Assembly: GCF_024666525.1 (NCBI RefSeq)
Contig: NZ_CP088294.1
Location: 1,116,001-1,180,000, forward strand
Source of the DNA: Pseudomonas sp. J452
GTDB lineage: Bacteria > Pseudomonadota > Gammaproteobacteria > Pseudomonadales > Pseudomonadaceae
DNA: 64,000 nucleotides
Direction: 5' to 3'
Numbering within the stretch: position 1 is the stretch's first letter; every line of letters begins with the position of its first letter. A program made the translations under genes and the position numbers. This document shows, one piece after another, positions 8,565 through 17,489 of this stretch. Below the pieces are notes generated by a model that did no database searches, was not told the origin of the DNA, and worked only from the letters and a program-made list of their open reading frames with translations.

Positions 8565-9065
8565 ATGTTCAAACCGCATATTGCCAACACGCCCCTGGCC
8601 TGCCTGCCACACGACCATTCGCACTGTGTCAGCAGCGCCCTGGCCGAGGCCGATGCGCTCTGCGCCAAGCAGGGCGTGCGCCTGACCGCCCTGCGCAAGC
8701 GCGTGCTGGAGCTGGTCTGGCAGAGCCACAAGCCGCTGGGCGCCTACGACATCCTCGGTGTGCTGAGCGAGACCGACGGCCGGCGCGCCGCACCACCGAC
8801 CGTCTATCGGGCGCTGGATTTCCTCCAGGAGAACGGCCTGGTGCATCGCATCGCATCGCTCAACGCCTTTATCGGCTGCGTGCGTCCGGAGCATGCGCAC
8901 CAGGGCCAGTTCCTCATCTGCCGCAATTGCCACACTGCCATCGAGCTGGAGCTGCCGAGCATCAGCCAGGCGATTGTCGCCGGCGCCAAAGAGGTGGGTT
9001 TCGTGGTGGAAAGCCAGACCGTGGAAATCGTCGGCCTGTGCGCCAGTTGCCGGGAGGCGGCATGA
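8565..9065 (+). CDS. zur: Zinc uptake regulator Zur (Fur family)
   Basis: A 166-residue Fur-family repressor. It has an N-terminal winged helix with [15 protein letters not shown] and [19 protein letters not shown], followed by a dimerisation domain with [14 protein letters not shown] and a C-terminal CASC pair. The two CxxC motifs form the structural zinc site. Zn-bound Zur represses zinc uptake genes, and its operator lies in the 63-bp gap upstream. The ATG at 8565 follows the Zur box directly. The stop overlaps the znuC start (ATGA), so zur, znuC and znuB form one autoregulated operon. Confidence 0.95.
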   Translation: MFKPHIANTPLACLPHDHSHCVSSALAEADALCAKQGVRLTALRKRVLELVWQSHKPLGAYDILGVLSETDGRRAAPPTVYRALDFLQENGLVHRIASLNAFIGCVRPEHAHQGQFLICRNCHTAIELELPSISQAIVAGAKEVGFVVESQTVEIVGLCASCREAA

Positions 9066-9853
9066 GCGAGGTACTGGTCCAGCTCGACGGCGTCGGCGTC
9101 GGCTTCGCCGGGCAGCGCGTGCTGCAGGATGTGCAGCTGACCGTGCGCACCGGCGAGATCGTCACCCTGATCGGCCCCAACGGCGCCGGCAAGACCACCT
9201 TGGTGCGCGCCGTGCTCGGCCTGCTCAAGCCCGACAGCGGCCGGGTGCAACGCAAGGCACGCCTGCGCATCGGCTACATGCCGCAAAAACTGCACGTCGA
9301 CCCGACCCTGCCGCTCTCGGTGCTGCGCTTTCTGCGTCTGGTGCCGGGCGTCGACCGCGCCGCCGCGCAGGCAGCGCTGGTCGAGGTCGGTGCGGAGCAG
9401 GTGATCGACAGCCCGCTGCAGGGCATCTCCGGCGGCGAACTGCAGCGCGTGCTGCTGGCCCGCGCCCTGCTGCGCGAGCCGCAGCTGCTGGTGCTCGACG
9501 AACCGGTACAGGGCGTCGATGTGGCCGGCCAGGCCGAGCTGTACCGCCTGATCACCCAGCTGCGCGACCGCCACGGCTGCGGCGTGCTGATGGTCTCCCA
9601 CGACTTGCACCTGGTGATGAGCACCACCGACCAGGTGGTCTGCCTGAATCGCCACGTGTGCTGTTCCGGCCACCCGGAACAGGTCAGCAACGACCCGGTA
9701 TTCGTCGAGATGTTCGGCCAGGACGCCAAGAGCCTGGCCATCTATCACCACCACCACGACCACAGCCACGATCTGCACGGCGCGGTGGTCGATCAGCCCG
9801 GTCTGACCATCCACGGCCCGGCCCATGTCCACGGCCCAGGTTGCAAACATTGA
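9062..9853 (+). CDS. znuC: Zinc ABC transporter ATP-binding protein ZnuC
   Basis: A 263-residue ABC ATPase with Walker [10 protein letters not shown], signature [13 protein letters not shown], Walker B LLVLDEP and the switch His in VSHDLH. It powers Zn(II) import through ZnuB. The C-terminal ~37 residues are unusually His-rich ([12 protein letters not shown], then [13 protein letters not shown]) and could bind zinc. It overlaps zur by 4 nt and znuB by 1 nt, implying translational coupling. Confidence 0.95.
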   Translation: MSEVLVQLDGVGVGFAGQRVLQDVQLTVRTGEIVTLIGPNGAGKTTLVRAVLGLLKPDSGRVQRKARLRIGYMPQKLHVDPTLPLSVLRFLRLVPGVDRAAAQAALVEVGAEQVIDSPLQGISGGELQRVLLARALLREPQLLVLDEPVQGVDVAGQAELYRLITQLRDRHGCGVLMVSHDLHLVMSTTDQVVCLNRHVCCSGHPEQVSNDPVFVEMFGQDAKSLAIYHHHHDHSHDLHGAVVDQPGLTIHGPAHVHGPGCKH

Positions 9854-10641
9854 TGCCCGATTTTCTCCTCAACGCCCTGCTCGCCGGCCTGGCCCTGGCG
9901 CTGGTCGCCGGCCCGCTGGGTTCCTTCGTGGTCTGGCGGCGCATGGCCTATTTCGGCGACACCCTGTCGCACGCCGCGCTGCTCGGCGTGGCCCTCGGCC
10001 TGCTGCTGGATGTCAGCCCGACCCTGGCGGTGACCGCCGGCTGCCTGCTGCTGGCCGTGCTGCTGGTGACCCTGCAGCAGCGCCAGCCGCTGGCCTCGGA
10101 CACCCTGTTGGGCATCCTCGCGCCAACCACCCTGTCGCTGGGCCTGGTGGTGCTGAGTTTTATGGACGAGGTGCGCATCGACCTGATGGCCTACCTGTTC
10201 GGTGACCTGCTGGCCGTCGGCCCCAGCGACCTGGCCTGGATCATCGGCGGCGCCGTCCTGGTCCTGGCCCTGCTGCTGCCGCTGTGGCGCCAGCTGCTGG
10301 CGATCACCGTGCATGAAGAACTGGCGCGGGTCGAAGGTTTGCCGGTGGCGGCCCTGCGCCTGGCCCTGATGCTGCTGATAGCGGTGGTGATCGCCGTGGC
10401 GATGAAGATAGTCGGCGTGCTGCTGATCACCTCGCTGCTGATCATTCCGGCCGCCGCGGCCCAGCGCCATGCACGTACGCCAGAACAGATGGCGATCGGT
10501 GCCAGTTTGCTCGGCATGCTGGCGGTAGGCGCGGGCTTGAGCCTTTCCTGGTACCAGGACACACCGGCCGGACCGTCGATCGTGGTGTCTGCCGCAGGCT
10601 TCTTTTTGTTGAGCTTTGTGCTGCCGCGCCGAGCCCGCTAG
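9853..10641 (+). CDS. znuB: Zinc ABC transporter permease ZnuB
   Basis: A 262-residue integral membrane protein with about eight hydrophobic helices. It contains the family motif [20 protein letters not shown] and later [19 protein letters not shown]. This is the ABC-3 type permease of metal importers. It shares its first base with the znuC stop (TGATG). It forms the Zn(II) channel of the ZnuABC system and belongs to the Zur-controlled operon. Confidence 0.95.
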   Translation: MPDFLLNALLAGLALALVAGPLGSFVVWRRMAYFGDTLSHAALLGVALGLLLDVSPTLAVTAGCLLLAVLLVTLQQRQPLASDTLLGILAPTTLSLGLVVLSFMDEVRIDLMAYLFGDLLAVGPSDLAWIIGGAVLVLALLLPLWRQLLAITVHEELARVEGLPVAALRLALMLLIAVVIAVAMKIVGVLLITSLLIIPAAAAQRHARTPEQMAIGASLLGMLAVGAGLSLSWYQDTPAGPSIVVSAAGFFLLSFVLPRRAR

Positions 10642-10694
10642 TATTGGGCGTTTTTTGCTCAGACCAAAACGCCACAAAACCAACGGGTCACATA

Positions 10695-11693
10695 ATGAAC
10701 AGTGGAACGTATCGCTATCTCGCCGCGCTCGGCCTCGGCCTGCTGCTGGGCGAGGCCCGTGCCGAATACTGGACCGTGGACGAACTGGTGAAGGACTTCA
10801 GCCAGGTCTCCGCGCAGATCACTCGCGGCGAGCTGCAGGCGGCCGAATCCGGGCTGGATGCCCTGCGCCCGCGCACCGCCAGCAACGACGTGCGCATCGA
10901 CCAGTACCAGCGCGAGCTGGCCAACGCCTACCTGCGACAGGGGCGCCAGCAGTTGCAGGCCGGCGATACCGCCGCGGCCAATGCGACCCTGAGCCAGGGC
11001 GAGCGCCATCTGAGTGCCGCGTCTCCGGCGCTGCGCCAGGAATACCAGGCCAGCCTGACCGCCAGCGCTGCGCAGGGCGGTGCCAAGCCGGCGCCGGTCG
11101 CCGCGGCCAAGCCGAAAGCCGAGCCCTCCAAGATCGCCAAGGTCGCAGCCAAACCGGCAGTTGCCGTGGCCGTAGCCGAGGACTCCGCCGAGCGCCGCGA
11201 GGACGTCGAACGACGCCTGCAGGAGGCCGAGGCGATCATCGCCAAGAAGGAGGCCGCGCGCGCTCGCCAGCAGCAGTTGGCCGAGGAAAAGGCCGCCGCC
11301 GAGCGTGAGGCCCGTACCCAGCAGGCCGCTGCCGAGCCAGCACCGGCACCGACAGTCACCAAGGTCGAACCCGCCAAGCCCGCCGTGGCTGCCGCCCCGC
11401 GCGCGCGCCTGATCGACCCGGCCGCCGCCAGCAGCAGCGTTGCCATGCCGATGCTCGACGCCAATGACCGCGACGGCCTGCGCACCCTGCTCGACGCCGT
11501 GGCCGCCGACGTGGTCGCCTTCGACTGCGCGGTACGCCTGCAAGTGCGCGAGGCCAAGGACTACCCCTTCGTCGCCGCGCTGCTCTCGGCACGGATCAAG
11601 AAGCTCGAACCCGGTTTCACCCCGCAGTTCTCGCCGGTGCTCAAGCCGGATCAGGAGCCGCGGCTGGTGCTCAGCCCGCAGAGCAACAGCTGA
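10695..11693 (+). CDS. Uncharacterised exported Ala/Glu-rich coiled-coil protein
   Basis: A 332-residue protein with a signal peptide (about 1-24, ending ARA). A helical region at about 30-130 looks TPR-like (GELQAAESGLDALR, AYLRQGRQQLQAGD). Next come an Ala/Lys/Pro-rich linker and a charged coiled coil (EDVERRLQEAEAIIAKKEAARARQQ). A short conserved-looking C-terminal domain ends in LVLSPQSNS. The middle resembles TolA-type periplasmic spacers. It follows znuB by 53 bp on the same strand, so it may be read with the zinc operon, but I see no Zur box of its own. An equivalent gene sits here in other pseudomonads. Function unknown. Confidence 0.75.
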   Translation: MNSGTYRYLAALGLGLLLGEARAEYWTVDELVKDFSQVSAQITRGELQAAESGLDALRPRTASNDVRIDQYQRELANAYLRQGRQQLQAGDTAAANATLSQGERHLSAASPALRQEYQASLTASAAQGGAKPAPVAAAKPKAEPSKIAKVAAKPAVAVAVAEDSAERREDVERRLQEAEAIIAKKEAARARQQQLAEEKAAAEREARTQQAAAEPAPAPTVTKVEPAKPAVAAAPRARLIDPAAASSSVAMPMLDANDRDGLRTLLDAVAADVVAFDCAVRLQVREAKDYPFVAALLSARIKKLEPGFTPQFSPVLKPDQEPRLVLSPQSNS

Positions 11694-11703
11694 CCTCTCG
11701 GAG

Positions 11704-11895
11704 CTGCTGCGCGTCGGCGATACTGCGTTGAAACGAAGTAACAGCCGCAGGTTGGTCAAATGGCCTCGGAAAGTCGCTTGCGACTAACGCGCTTCAGCGC
11801 GGCCCGAAGGGCGAGTGCAACGAGTACTGCTCATTTACAGCTCGTAAACTCCGCGCCCTCGGCCATTCCCGCCTTGTCTCGCTCTAGCTCGCGAG
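11704..11895 (+). repeat. Dispersed intergenic element, copy A
   Basis: This stretch begins CTGCTGCGCGTCGGC, contains ATGGCCTCGG and GCTCATTTACAGCTCGTAAA, and ends near TCTAGCTCGCGAG. The same blocks occur in the same order in the reverse complement of 29059-29168. Copy A carries about 80 extra bases in the middle. No gene is present. Confidence 0.8.
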
Positions 11896-12120
11896 CTCCG
11901 CTACAACCTGTAGCGCGGATTACATCCTGACTACGGCCGCCAACTTGGCGGCCGTTTTGTTCTTATGCTTCAACGCAATCCATTCAGGCCAATAAAGACT
12001 AAGAACGCATAAACAAACCGGCTAAAATGCGCGGCTTTCGGCTAACCGCCTAGGCTAGAAGGAGTCGCCGCGCCCATCGGATTGCGGCAGTCACTCCCAC
12101 GTACCCACAAGGTTCGCTCC
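11896..12120. other. Intergenic region upstream of metN
   Basis: No protein gene is visible. It holds a terminator at 11933-11962, then an A/T-richer stretch with a possible -10 hexamer TAAAAT near 12023, where metNIQ transcription could start. The leader before the metN start is about 90 nt. I could not recognise a SAM riboswitch or a clear repressor site. Confidence 0.5.
11933..11962 (+). terminator. Terminator upstream of metN
   Basis: ACGGCCGCC-aac-TTGGCGGCCGT forms a strong stem followed by TTTGTTCTT on the plus strand. It ends transcription coming from the znu side before metN. Confidence 0.8.
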
Positions 12121-13128
12121 GTGATCGAGTTCCACCACGTCAACAAGACCTACCGGGTCGCCGGGCGCGCCGTGCCCGCCCTGCAGCCCACCGACCTGCG
12201 CATCGAGGCCGGCCAGGTGTTCGGCCTGATCGGCCACTCCGGCGCCGGCAAAAGCACCCTGCTGCGCCTGATCAATCGCCTGGAAGAACCTTCCGGCGGG
12301 CGCATCACGGTCGCCGGCGAGGACATCACCGCCCTCGACGCCAATGGCCTGCGCCGCTTCCGCCGCCAGGTCGGGATGATCTTCCAGCATTTCAACCTGC
12401 TGTCATCGAAGACCGTCGCCGCCAACGTCGCCATGCCCCTGCAGCTGGCCGGCGAGCTGAGCCGCGACGAGATCGCCCAGCGCGTGGCCGAGCTGCTGGC
12501 CCGCGTCGGCTTGAGTGAGCACGCCAACAAGTACCCGGCGCAACTCTCCGGCGGGCAGAAGCAACGCGTCGGCATCGCCCGCGCCCTGGCCACCCGGCCG
12601 AAGATCCTGCTGTGCGACGAGGCCACCAGCGCCCTCGACCCGCAAACCACCGCCTCGGTGCTGCAACTGCTGGCCGAGATCAACCGCGAGCTGGGCCTGA
12701 CCATCGTGCTGATCACCCACGAGATGGACGTGATCCGCCGCGTCTGCGACCAGGTGGCGGTGATGGACGGCGGGCAGATCGTCGAACAGGGCCCGGTGGC
12801 TCAGGTGTTCCTGCATCCGCAGCACGCCACCACCAAGCGCTTCGTCCAGGAAGACGAGCACATCGACGAGGACGAGCAGCGCGACGACTTCGCCCATGTG
12901 CAGGGCCGCATCCTCCGGCTGACCTTCCAGGGCGAGGCCACCTATGCGCCGCTGCTGGGCACCGTGGCACGCGAGACCGGGGTGGACTACAGCATCCTCG
13001 CCGGGCGCATCGACCGCATCAAGGACAGCCCCTACGGCCAGCTGACCCTGGCCCTCACCGGCGGCGACATCGACGCCGCGCTGGCGCGCTTCCAGGCCGC
13101 CGACGTGCACCTGGAGGTGCTGCGATGA
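12121..13128 (+). CDS. metN: Methionine ABC transporter ATP-binding protein MetN
   Basis: A 335-residue protein with ABC ATPase motifs: Walker [10 protein letters not shown], signature [14 protein letters not shown] and Walker [15 protein letters not shown]-terminal NIL/ACT-like domain (about 260-335) is the methionine-sensing domain typical of MetN. It powers uptake of methionine with MetI and MetQ. The GTG at 12121 starts directly before [12 protein letters not shown], the usual N-terminus, with AAGG upstream; the open frame further upstream has no homology. It overlaps metI by 4 nt (ATGA). Confidence 0.94.
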   Translation: MIEFHHVNKTYRVAGRAVPALQPTDLRIEAGQVFGLIGHSGAGKSTLLRLINRLEEPSGGRITVAGEDITALDANGLRRFRRQVGMIFQHFNLLSSKTVAANVAMPLQLAGELSRDEIAQRVAELLARVGLSEHANKYPAQLSGGQKQRVGIARALATRPKILLCDEATSALDPQTTASVLQLLAEINRELGLTIVLITHEMDVIRRVCDQVAVMDGGQIVEQGPVAQVFLHPQHATTKRFVQEDEHIDEDEQRDDFAHVQGRILRLTFQGEATYAPLLGTVARETGVDYSILAGRIDRIKDSPYGQLTLALTGGDIDAALARFQAADVHLEVLR

Positions 13129-13805
13129 TCGAGTCCCTGCTGGCCAGCTGGCTGCCCAATGTCGACTGGCAGGAGATCGGCTACGCCAGCCTCGACACCC
13201 TCAACATGCTCGGCGGCTCGCTGCTGTTCACCGTGCTGCTCGGCCTGCCGCTGGGCGTGCTGCTGTTCCTCACCGGGCCGCGGCAGATGTTCGAGCAGCG
13301 CGCGCTGTACGCCGTGTTGTCGCTGCTGGTCAACGTGCTGCGCTCGGTGCCGTTCGTGATCCTGCTGATCCTGATGATCCCGCTGACCGTGCTGATCACC
13401 GGCACCTCGCTGGGCGTCGCCGGCGCCATCCCGCCGCTGGTGGTCGGCGCCACGCCGTTCTTCGCCCGCCTGGTGGAAACCGCCCTGCGCGAAGTCGATC
13501 GCGGCATCATCGAGGCGACCCAGGCCATGGGCGCGACCACCCTGCAGATCATCTTCCGCGCCCTGCTGCCGGAAGCGCTGCCGGGGCTGATCGCCGCGGC
13601 CACCGTGACCGCCATCACCCTGGTCTCCTACACCGCCATGAGCGGCCTGATCGGCGGCGGCGGCCTCGGCGACCTGGCCGTGCGCTACGGCTACCAGCGC
13701 TACCAGCCGGACGTGATGGCGGTGACCGTGATCCTCCTGCTGGTGCTGGTGCAGGTGCTGCAGACCGTCGGCGACAAGCTGGTGGTGCATTTTTCTAGGA
13801 AATAA
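13125..13805 (+). CDS. metI: Methionine ABC transporter permease MetI
   Basis: A 226-residue membrane protein with about five helices. The binding-protein-dependent permease signature is present ([20 protein letters not shown], then [11 protein letters not shown]). Its length and the region EVDRGIIEA fit MetI. It couples to MetN through the EAA loop and receives methionine from MetQ. It is translationally coupled to metN; a 103-bp gap separates it from metQ. Confidence 0.94.
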   Translation: MIESLLASWLPNVDWQEIGYASLDTLNMLGGSLLFTVLLGLPLGVLLFLTGPRQMFEQRALYAVLSLLVNVLRSVPFVILLILMIPLTVLITGTSLGVAGAIPPLVVGATPFFARLVETALREVDRGIIEATQAMGATTLQIIFRALLPEALPGLIAAATVTAITLVSYTAMSGLIGGGGLGDLAVRYGYQRYQPDVMAVTVILLLVLVQVLQTVGDKLVVHFSRK

Positions 13806-13908
13806 AAAGCTCGCGCAAATAGCTGACTGAATTCGCCTTACCCCATAGAACAGCGGGCGACCCGTTACCCACGGGACCCCGCGCCCATATCCCACAAGGA
13901 GCTGAACC

Positions 13909-14691
13909 ATGAAAAAACTGCTGACTGCCCTGGCCGCCGCGGCCGCCCTGACCAGCGCTGCTGCCCAGGCCGCCGACACCCTGCGCGTCGCCGCCACCGC
14001 CGTGCCGCACGCCGAGATCCTCGAATTCGTCAAACCGGCCCTGGCCAAGGACGGCGTCGACCTGCAGGTGAAAGTCTTCACCGACTACGTGCAGCCCAAC
14101 GTGCAGGTGGCCGAAGAGCGCCTGGACGCCAACTTCTTCCAGCACCAGCCGTACCTGGATGAGTTCAACGCCTCGCGCGGCACCCAGCTGGTGAGCATCG
14201 CCGGCGTGCACGTCGAACCCTTCGGTGCCTACTCGAGCAAGATCAAGACCCTCGCCGAGCTGCCGCAAGGCGCTCAGGTGGTGATCCCCAACGACGCCAC
14301 CAACGGCGGCCGTGCCCTGCTGCTGCTGCAAAAGGCCGGTGTGATCAAGCTGAAAGACGGCGCCGGCATCACCGCCACCGTCAAGGACATCGCCGAGAAC
14401 CCCAAGGCGATCAAGGTGCGTGAGCTGGAAGCGGCCACCCTGCCGCGCGTGCTGGCCCAGGTCGACCTGGCGCTGATCAACACCAACTACGCCCTGGAAG
14501 CCGGCCTCAACCCGACCAAGGACGCCCTGGTGATCGAAGGCAGCGACTCGCCTTACGTCAACATCCTGGTGGTGCGTGAAGCCGGCAAGAACGACGCGGC
14601 CCTGCAGAAGCTGGCCAAGGCGCTGCACAGCGCTGAAGTCAAAGCCTTCATCAACGACAAATATAAAGGCGCGGTAGTGCCGGCGTTCTGA
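13909..14691 (+). CDS. metQ: Methionine-binding protein MetQ (NlpA family)
   Basis: A 260-residue NlpA-family substrate-binding protein with a signal peptide (about 1-22, ending AQA) and no lipobox cysteine. It may therefore be a soluble periplasmic protein, as in some other pseudomonads, not a lipoprotein. Family features include AATAVPHAEILEFVKP, ANFFQHQPYLDEF and VIPNDATNGGRALLLL. A good ribosome site AAGGAG precedes the ATG. A strong terminator follows at 14728, closing the metNIQ operon. Confidence 0.94.
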   Translation: MKKLLTALAAAAALTSAAAQAADTLRVAATAVPHAEILEFVKPALAKDGVDLQVKVFTDYVQPNVQVAEERLDANFFQHQPYLDEFNASRGTQLVSIAGVHVEPFGAYSSKIKTLAELPQGAQVVIPNDATNGGRALLLLQKAGVIKLKDGAGITATVKDIAENPKAIKVRELEAATLPRVLAQVDLALINTNYALEAGLNPTKDALVIEGSDSPYVNILVVREAGKNDAALQKLAKALHSAEVKAFINDKYKGAVVPAF

Positions 14692-14727
14692 TCGCCTGGT
14701 ACCTGTCTAGTCCCGAAACCGCCCAAC

Positions 14728-14756
14728 AAAAAGCCCGCTCAATGAGCGGGCTTTTT
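14728..14756 (+). terminator. Terminator of metNIQ
   Basis: AAAAAGCCCGCTC-aa-TGAGCGGGCTTTTT is a near-perfect stem followed by TCTTGCTT. The A-run on the other flank makes it bidirectional, so it could also stop senC transcripts arriving from the right. Confidence 0.9.
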
Positions 14757-14772
14757 CTTGCTTGGGTTTTCG

Positions 14773-14828
14773 TAGCCCGGATGCAATCCGGGAAAGGAGC
14801 GCCTGTGTCCCGGATTGCATCCGGGCTA
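14773..14828. repeat. REP-like palindrome, family 1 (copy b)
   Basis: TAGCCCGGATGCAATCCGGG and its perfect reverse complement flank a 16-nt spacer (aaaggagcgcctgtgt). It lies between the convergent metQ and senC genes. It closely matches the copy at 32850. Confidence 0.85.
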
Positions 14829-14831
14829 AGG

Positions 14832-15467
14832 CTATTTCGCGCCGAGCAGGCCCGGCAACTGCGCTGCCAGCTTGTCGTTGTTCAGCGGCGCGCGGATAAA
14901 GCCGCGCTGGGTGCCATCCGGGCCGATGATCACCAGGTTGCCGCTGTGATCGACGGTGTAGTTTTCCTTGCTCGTGTCGGCTGGGATATAGGGAATGCTC
15001 ACCGCGCCGGCCAGCTTCTGCAGATCCTCCTGGGCACCGGTCAGGCCCATGAAGGCCGGGTCGAAGAAGCCCAGGTATTTCTTCAGCTGTTCGGGGTTGT
15101 CGCGCTGCGGGTCAACCGTCACCAGCACCACGCGCAGCTGGGCCTGGGTCTCGGCCGGCAGCATGCCCTTGAGCTGGCGCAGCTGGGCCAGGGTGGCCGG
15201 GCAGATATCCGGGCAGAAGGTGTAGCCGAAGAACAGCAGGCTCCACTGGCCCTTGAGCTGGTCCACGGCCTGCGCCTGGCCATCCTGGTTGGTCAGCGCC
15301 AGGCCCGGCAGGCTGCGGCTCTGCGGCAGCAGGACGATGCCGGCGTCGAGCAGGGCCACCTTGTCGGTGCCGTCGCCCTTGCTGTTGAGCACCTTGTTGA
15401 CGGTAAGGCCGAGCACCAGGGCAACAGCGGCGACGAGGACAAACAGGGTTTTCTGCGTTCGGGTCAT
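14832..15467 (-). CDS. senC: Sco1/SenC copper chaperone for cytochrome c oxidase
   Basis: A 211-residue membrane-anchored thioredoxin-fold protein with one N-terminal helix (about 8-24). The copper ligands are C85 and C89 in FCPDIC and H174 in VDHSG. Sco proteins deliver copper to the CuA site of oxidase subunit II. It is the last gene of the oxidase assembly block and overlaps ctaB by 4 nt. Confidence 0.94.
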   Translation of the reverse strand: MTRTQKTLFVLVAAVALVLGLTVNKVLNSKGDGTDKVALLDAGIVLLPQSRSLPGLALTNQDGQAQAVDQLKGQWSLLFFGYTFCPDICPATLAQLRQLKGMLPAETQAQLRVVLVTVDPQRDNPEQLKKYLGFFDPAFMGLTGAQEDLQKLAGAVSIPYIPADTSKENYTVDHSGNLVIIGPDGTQRGFIRAPLNNDKLAAQLPGLLGAK

Positions 15468-16363
15468 AGATTCAGCAACAGGTAGTGGTCGGCGAGGAGG
15501 GCGATAAACAGCAGGAACAGGTACCAGATACTGTACTTGAAGGTGTTGATCGCCGCGTGCGGTCGGCTGTCACGGTACAGCACCACAGCCCAGAACATAA
15601 AGCGCCCGCCGAGCAGCACGGCACAGGCGAGATAGAGCAGCCCGCTCATGTGGATGGCATAGGGCAGCAGGGTCACGGCGATCATCACCGCGGTGTACAG
15701 CAGGATGTGCACCTTGGTGTAGTGCTCGCCATGGGTCACCGGCAGCATGGGGATGTCGGCCTTGGCGTATTCCTCCTTGCGGTGGATGGCCAGGGCCCAG
15801 AAGTGCGGCGGCGTCCAGGCGAAGATGATCAGCACCAGCAGCAGCGGCTCGGCGCTGATATGCCCGGTGACCGCGACCCAGCCAAGCAGCGGCGGCGCGG
15901 CGCCGGCCAGGCCGCCGATGACAATGTTCTGCGGCGTGGCGCGCTTGAGAAAGCCGGTGTAGAGCACCGCGTAGCCGAGCAACGAGGCCAGGGTCAGCCA
16001 GGCGGCCAGCTCGTTGGTGAAGGTCAGCAGCAGGGCCATGCCCGCCACCGCCAGCAGCAGGGCAAAGCCCAGCGCCGCCACCGGCGACAGGCGCCCGGCG
16101 GTGACCGGACGTTTGTGCGTGCGCGCCATGATCGAGTCGATGCGCCGGTCGACCACATGGTTGACCGCCGCCGCCGCACCGGCACACAGACCGATGCCGA
16201 GGTTGCCGAACACCAGCACCTGCCAGGCCACCCCGGCACGGGTGGCGAGGAACATACCGACCAAGGATGTGATCAGCATCAGCAGCACCACGCGCGGCTT
16301 GGTCAGCTCCAGGTAGTCGCGCCAGCTGGCGTGCTCCTGGCGGGTTTGCAGCAGAGTAGCCAT
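15464..16363 (-). CDS. ctaB: Protohaem IX farnesyltransferase (haem O synthase)
   Basis: A 299-residue UbiA-type prenyltransferase with about nine membrane helices and the substrate motif NHVVDRRIDSIMARTHKRP. It adds a farnesyl group to haem B to form haem O, the precursor of haem A for the aa3 oxidase encoded upstream. It follows ctaA by 18 bp and overlaps senC, so it is part of the oxidase biogenesis operon. Also called cyoE in some annotations. Confidence 0.95.
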   Translation of the reverse strand: MATLLQTRQEHASWRDYLELTKPRVVLLMLITSLVGMFLATRAGVAWQVLVFGNLGIGLCAGAAAAVNHVVDRRIDSIMARTHKRPVTAGRLSPVAALGFALLLAVAGMALLLTFTNELAAWLTLASLLGYAVLYTGFLKRATPQNIVIGGLAGAAPPLLGWVAVTGHISAEPLLLVLIIFAWTPPHFWALAIHRKEEYAKADIPMLPVTHGEHYTKVHILLYTAVMIAVTLLPYAIHMSGLLYLACAVLLGGRFMFWAVVLYRDSRPHAAINTFKYSIWYLFLLFIALLADHYLLLNL

Positions 16364-16381
16364 GGGGGTCTCTCCTTATCG

Positions 16382-17446
16382 TTATTTGCTGACCTGGGCC
16401 AGACCGGCGGCAGCCGGGATGACCGAGGATTCGCGAGCGGAACTCGCGGCTACGGCAACGCTACGCAGGCGGTAATTGATCAGTACCAGCACCAGCAGCA
16501 GGGCTGCGCCGCCGCCGTTGTGCGCCACCGCCACGACCAGCGGCAGGTGCAGCAGCACATTGCTGATGCCCAGGCTGATCTGGGCGGCCAGGGCCAGCAG
16601 CAACAAGGCGGCCAGGCGACCCTGACCGGCGGCGCGCAGACGCCAGGCCAGCACCAGCAGCACCAGCGTGACCAGCATGGCGCCGATACGGTGGCTCATG
16701 TGGATGGCGGTGCGCGCATCACTGTCGAGCTGGCCACCGAGGTAGTTGGGGCCGATGTGCTGGGTCAGGTGGAAGCCGTTGGCGAAGTCCATCGCCGGCA
16801 GCCATTCGCCATGGCAGGCGGGCAGGTCGACACAGGCCACTGCCGCGTAGTTGGAGCTGACCCAGCCACCCAGAGCGATCTGCCCGATGACCAGGACCAG
16901 CGCCACGCCCGCCAGCACACGCAAGCGCCGGGAAATCTGCGCCAACACCGGCAGCGCACCCGACAGGCGCAGAGTGAGGAGGAACAGCAGCGAAAGCGTG
17001 GTGAAACCGCCCAGCAGGTGCGCGGTAACCACCTGCGGCCAAAGCTTGAGGGTTACGGTCCACATGCCGAAGGCAGCCTGGGCGATCACCACGCCGAGCA
17101 GCAACAGCGGCAGTTTGAGCGGTTGGCCCGGCTCGTCGCGCCGACGCAGGGCTTGCAGCGCCAGACCGAGGATGACCAGGCCGAGACTGCCGGCGAAGTA
17201 GCGATGGACCATCTCGTTCCAGCCTTTCTGCGCTTCCACCGGCGCCTCGGGGAAGCGCGCCTCGGCATGGGCCAGCTGCGCCTCGCTCTGCGGCACGCCG
17301 ATAAAACCGTAGCAGCCGGGCCAGTCCGGGCAACCCAGGCCGGCATGGGTCAACCGGGTATAGGCGCCGAGCAGGATCACCACCACCGCCAACAGGGTGG
17401 CGAACAGGGCCAGACGGTAGCCGGGGCGAGTTGTGCGTTCAGTCAT
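16382..17446 (-). CDS. ctaA: Haem A synthase (CtaA/COX15)
   Basis: A 354-residue membrane protein with about eight helices. It has the N-terminal family pattern LLGAYTRLTHAGLGCPDWPGCYG, a second Cys pair in CVDLPACHGEWLP, and conserved haem-ligand histidines in NEMVHRYFAG and HMSHRIGAM. It oxidises the C8 methyl of haem O to a formyl group, giving haem A. It sits between the Sco-like gene and ctaB. Confidence 0.94.
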   Translation of the reverse strand: MTERTTRPGYRLALFATLLAVVVILLGAYTRLTHAGLGCPDWPGCYGFIGVPQSEAQLAHAEARFPEAPVEAQKGWNEMVHRYFAGSLGLVILGLALQALRRRDEPGQPLKLPLLLLGVVIAQAAFGMWTVTLKLWPQVVTAHLLGGFTTLSLLFLLTLRLSGALPVLAQISRRLRVLAGVALVLVIGQIALGGWVSSNYAAVACVDLPACHGEWLPAMDFANGFHLTQHIGPNYLGGQLDSDARTAIHMSHRIGAMLVTLVLLVLAWRLRAAGQGRLAALLLLALAAQISLGISNVLLHLPLVVAVAHNGGGAALLLVLVLINYRLRSVAVAASSARESSVIPAAAGLAQVSK

Positions 17447-17489
17447 CCAGGGGCCTCGTTCTTGTTGTTATACGGGCATGGCGTGGGCT

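Noticed and set aside
8930..9650. Long alternative plus-strand frames over zur and znuC
   Set aside because: They overlap genes with intact zinc-binding and ABC motifs and consist of low-complexity Arg/Ala/Pro sequence.
10642..10694. GGCGTTTT / AAAACGCC hairpin after znuB as a terminator
   Set aside because: The stem is short, is not followed by a T-run, and the next gene starts immediately, so I do not call a terminator.
11965..12120. Possible SAM riboswitch before metN
   Set aside because: The leader is only about 90 nt and I could not find the paired stems of any SAM riboswitch class.
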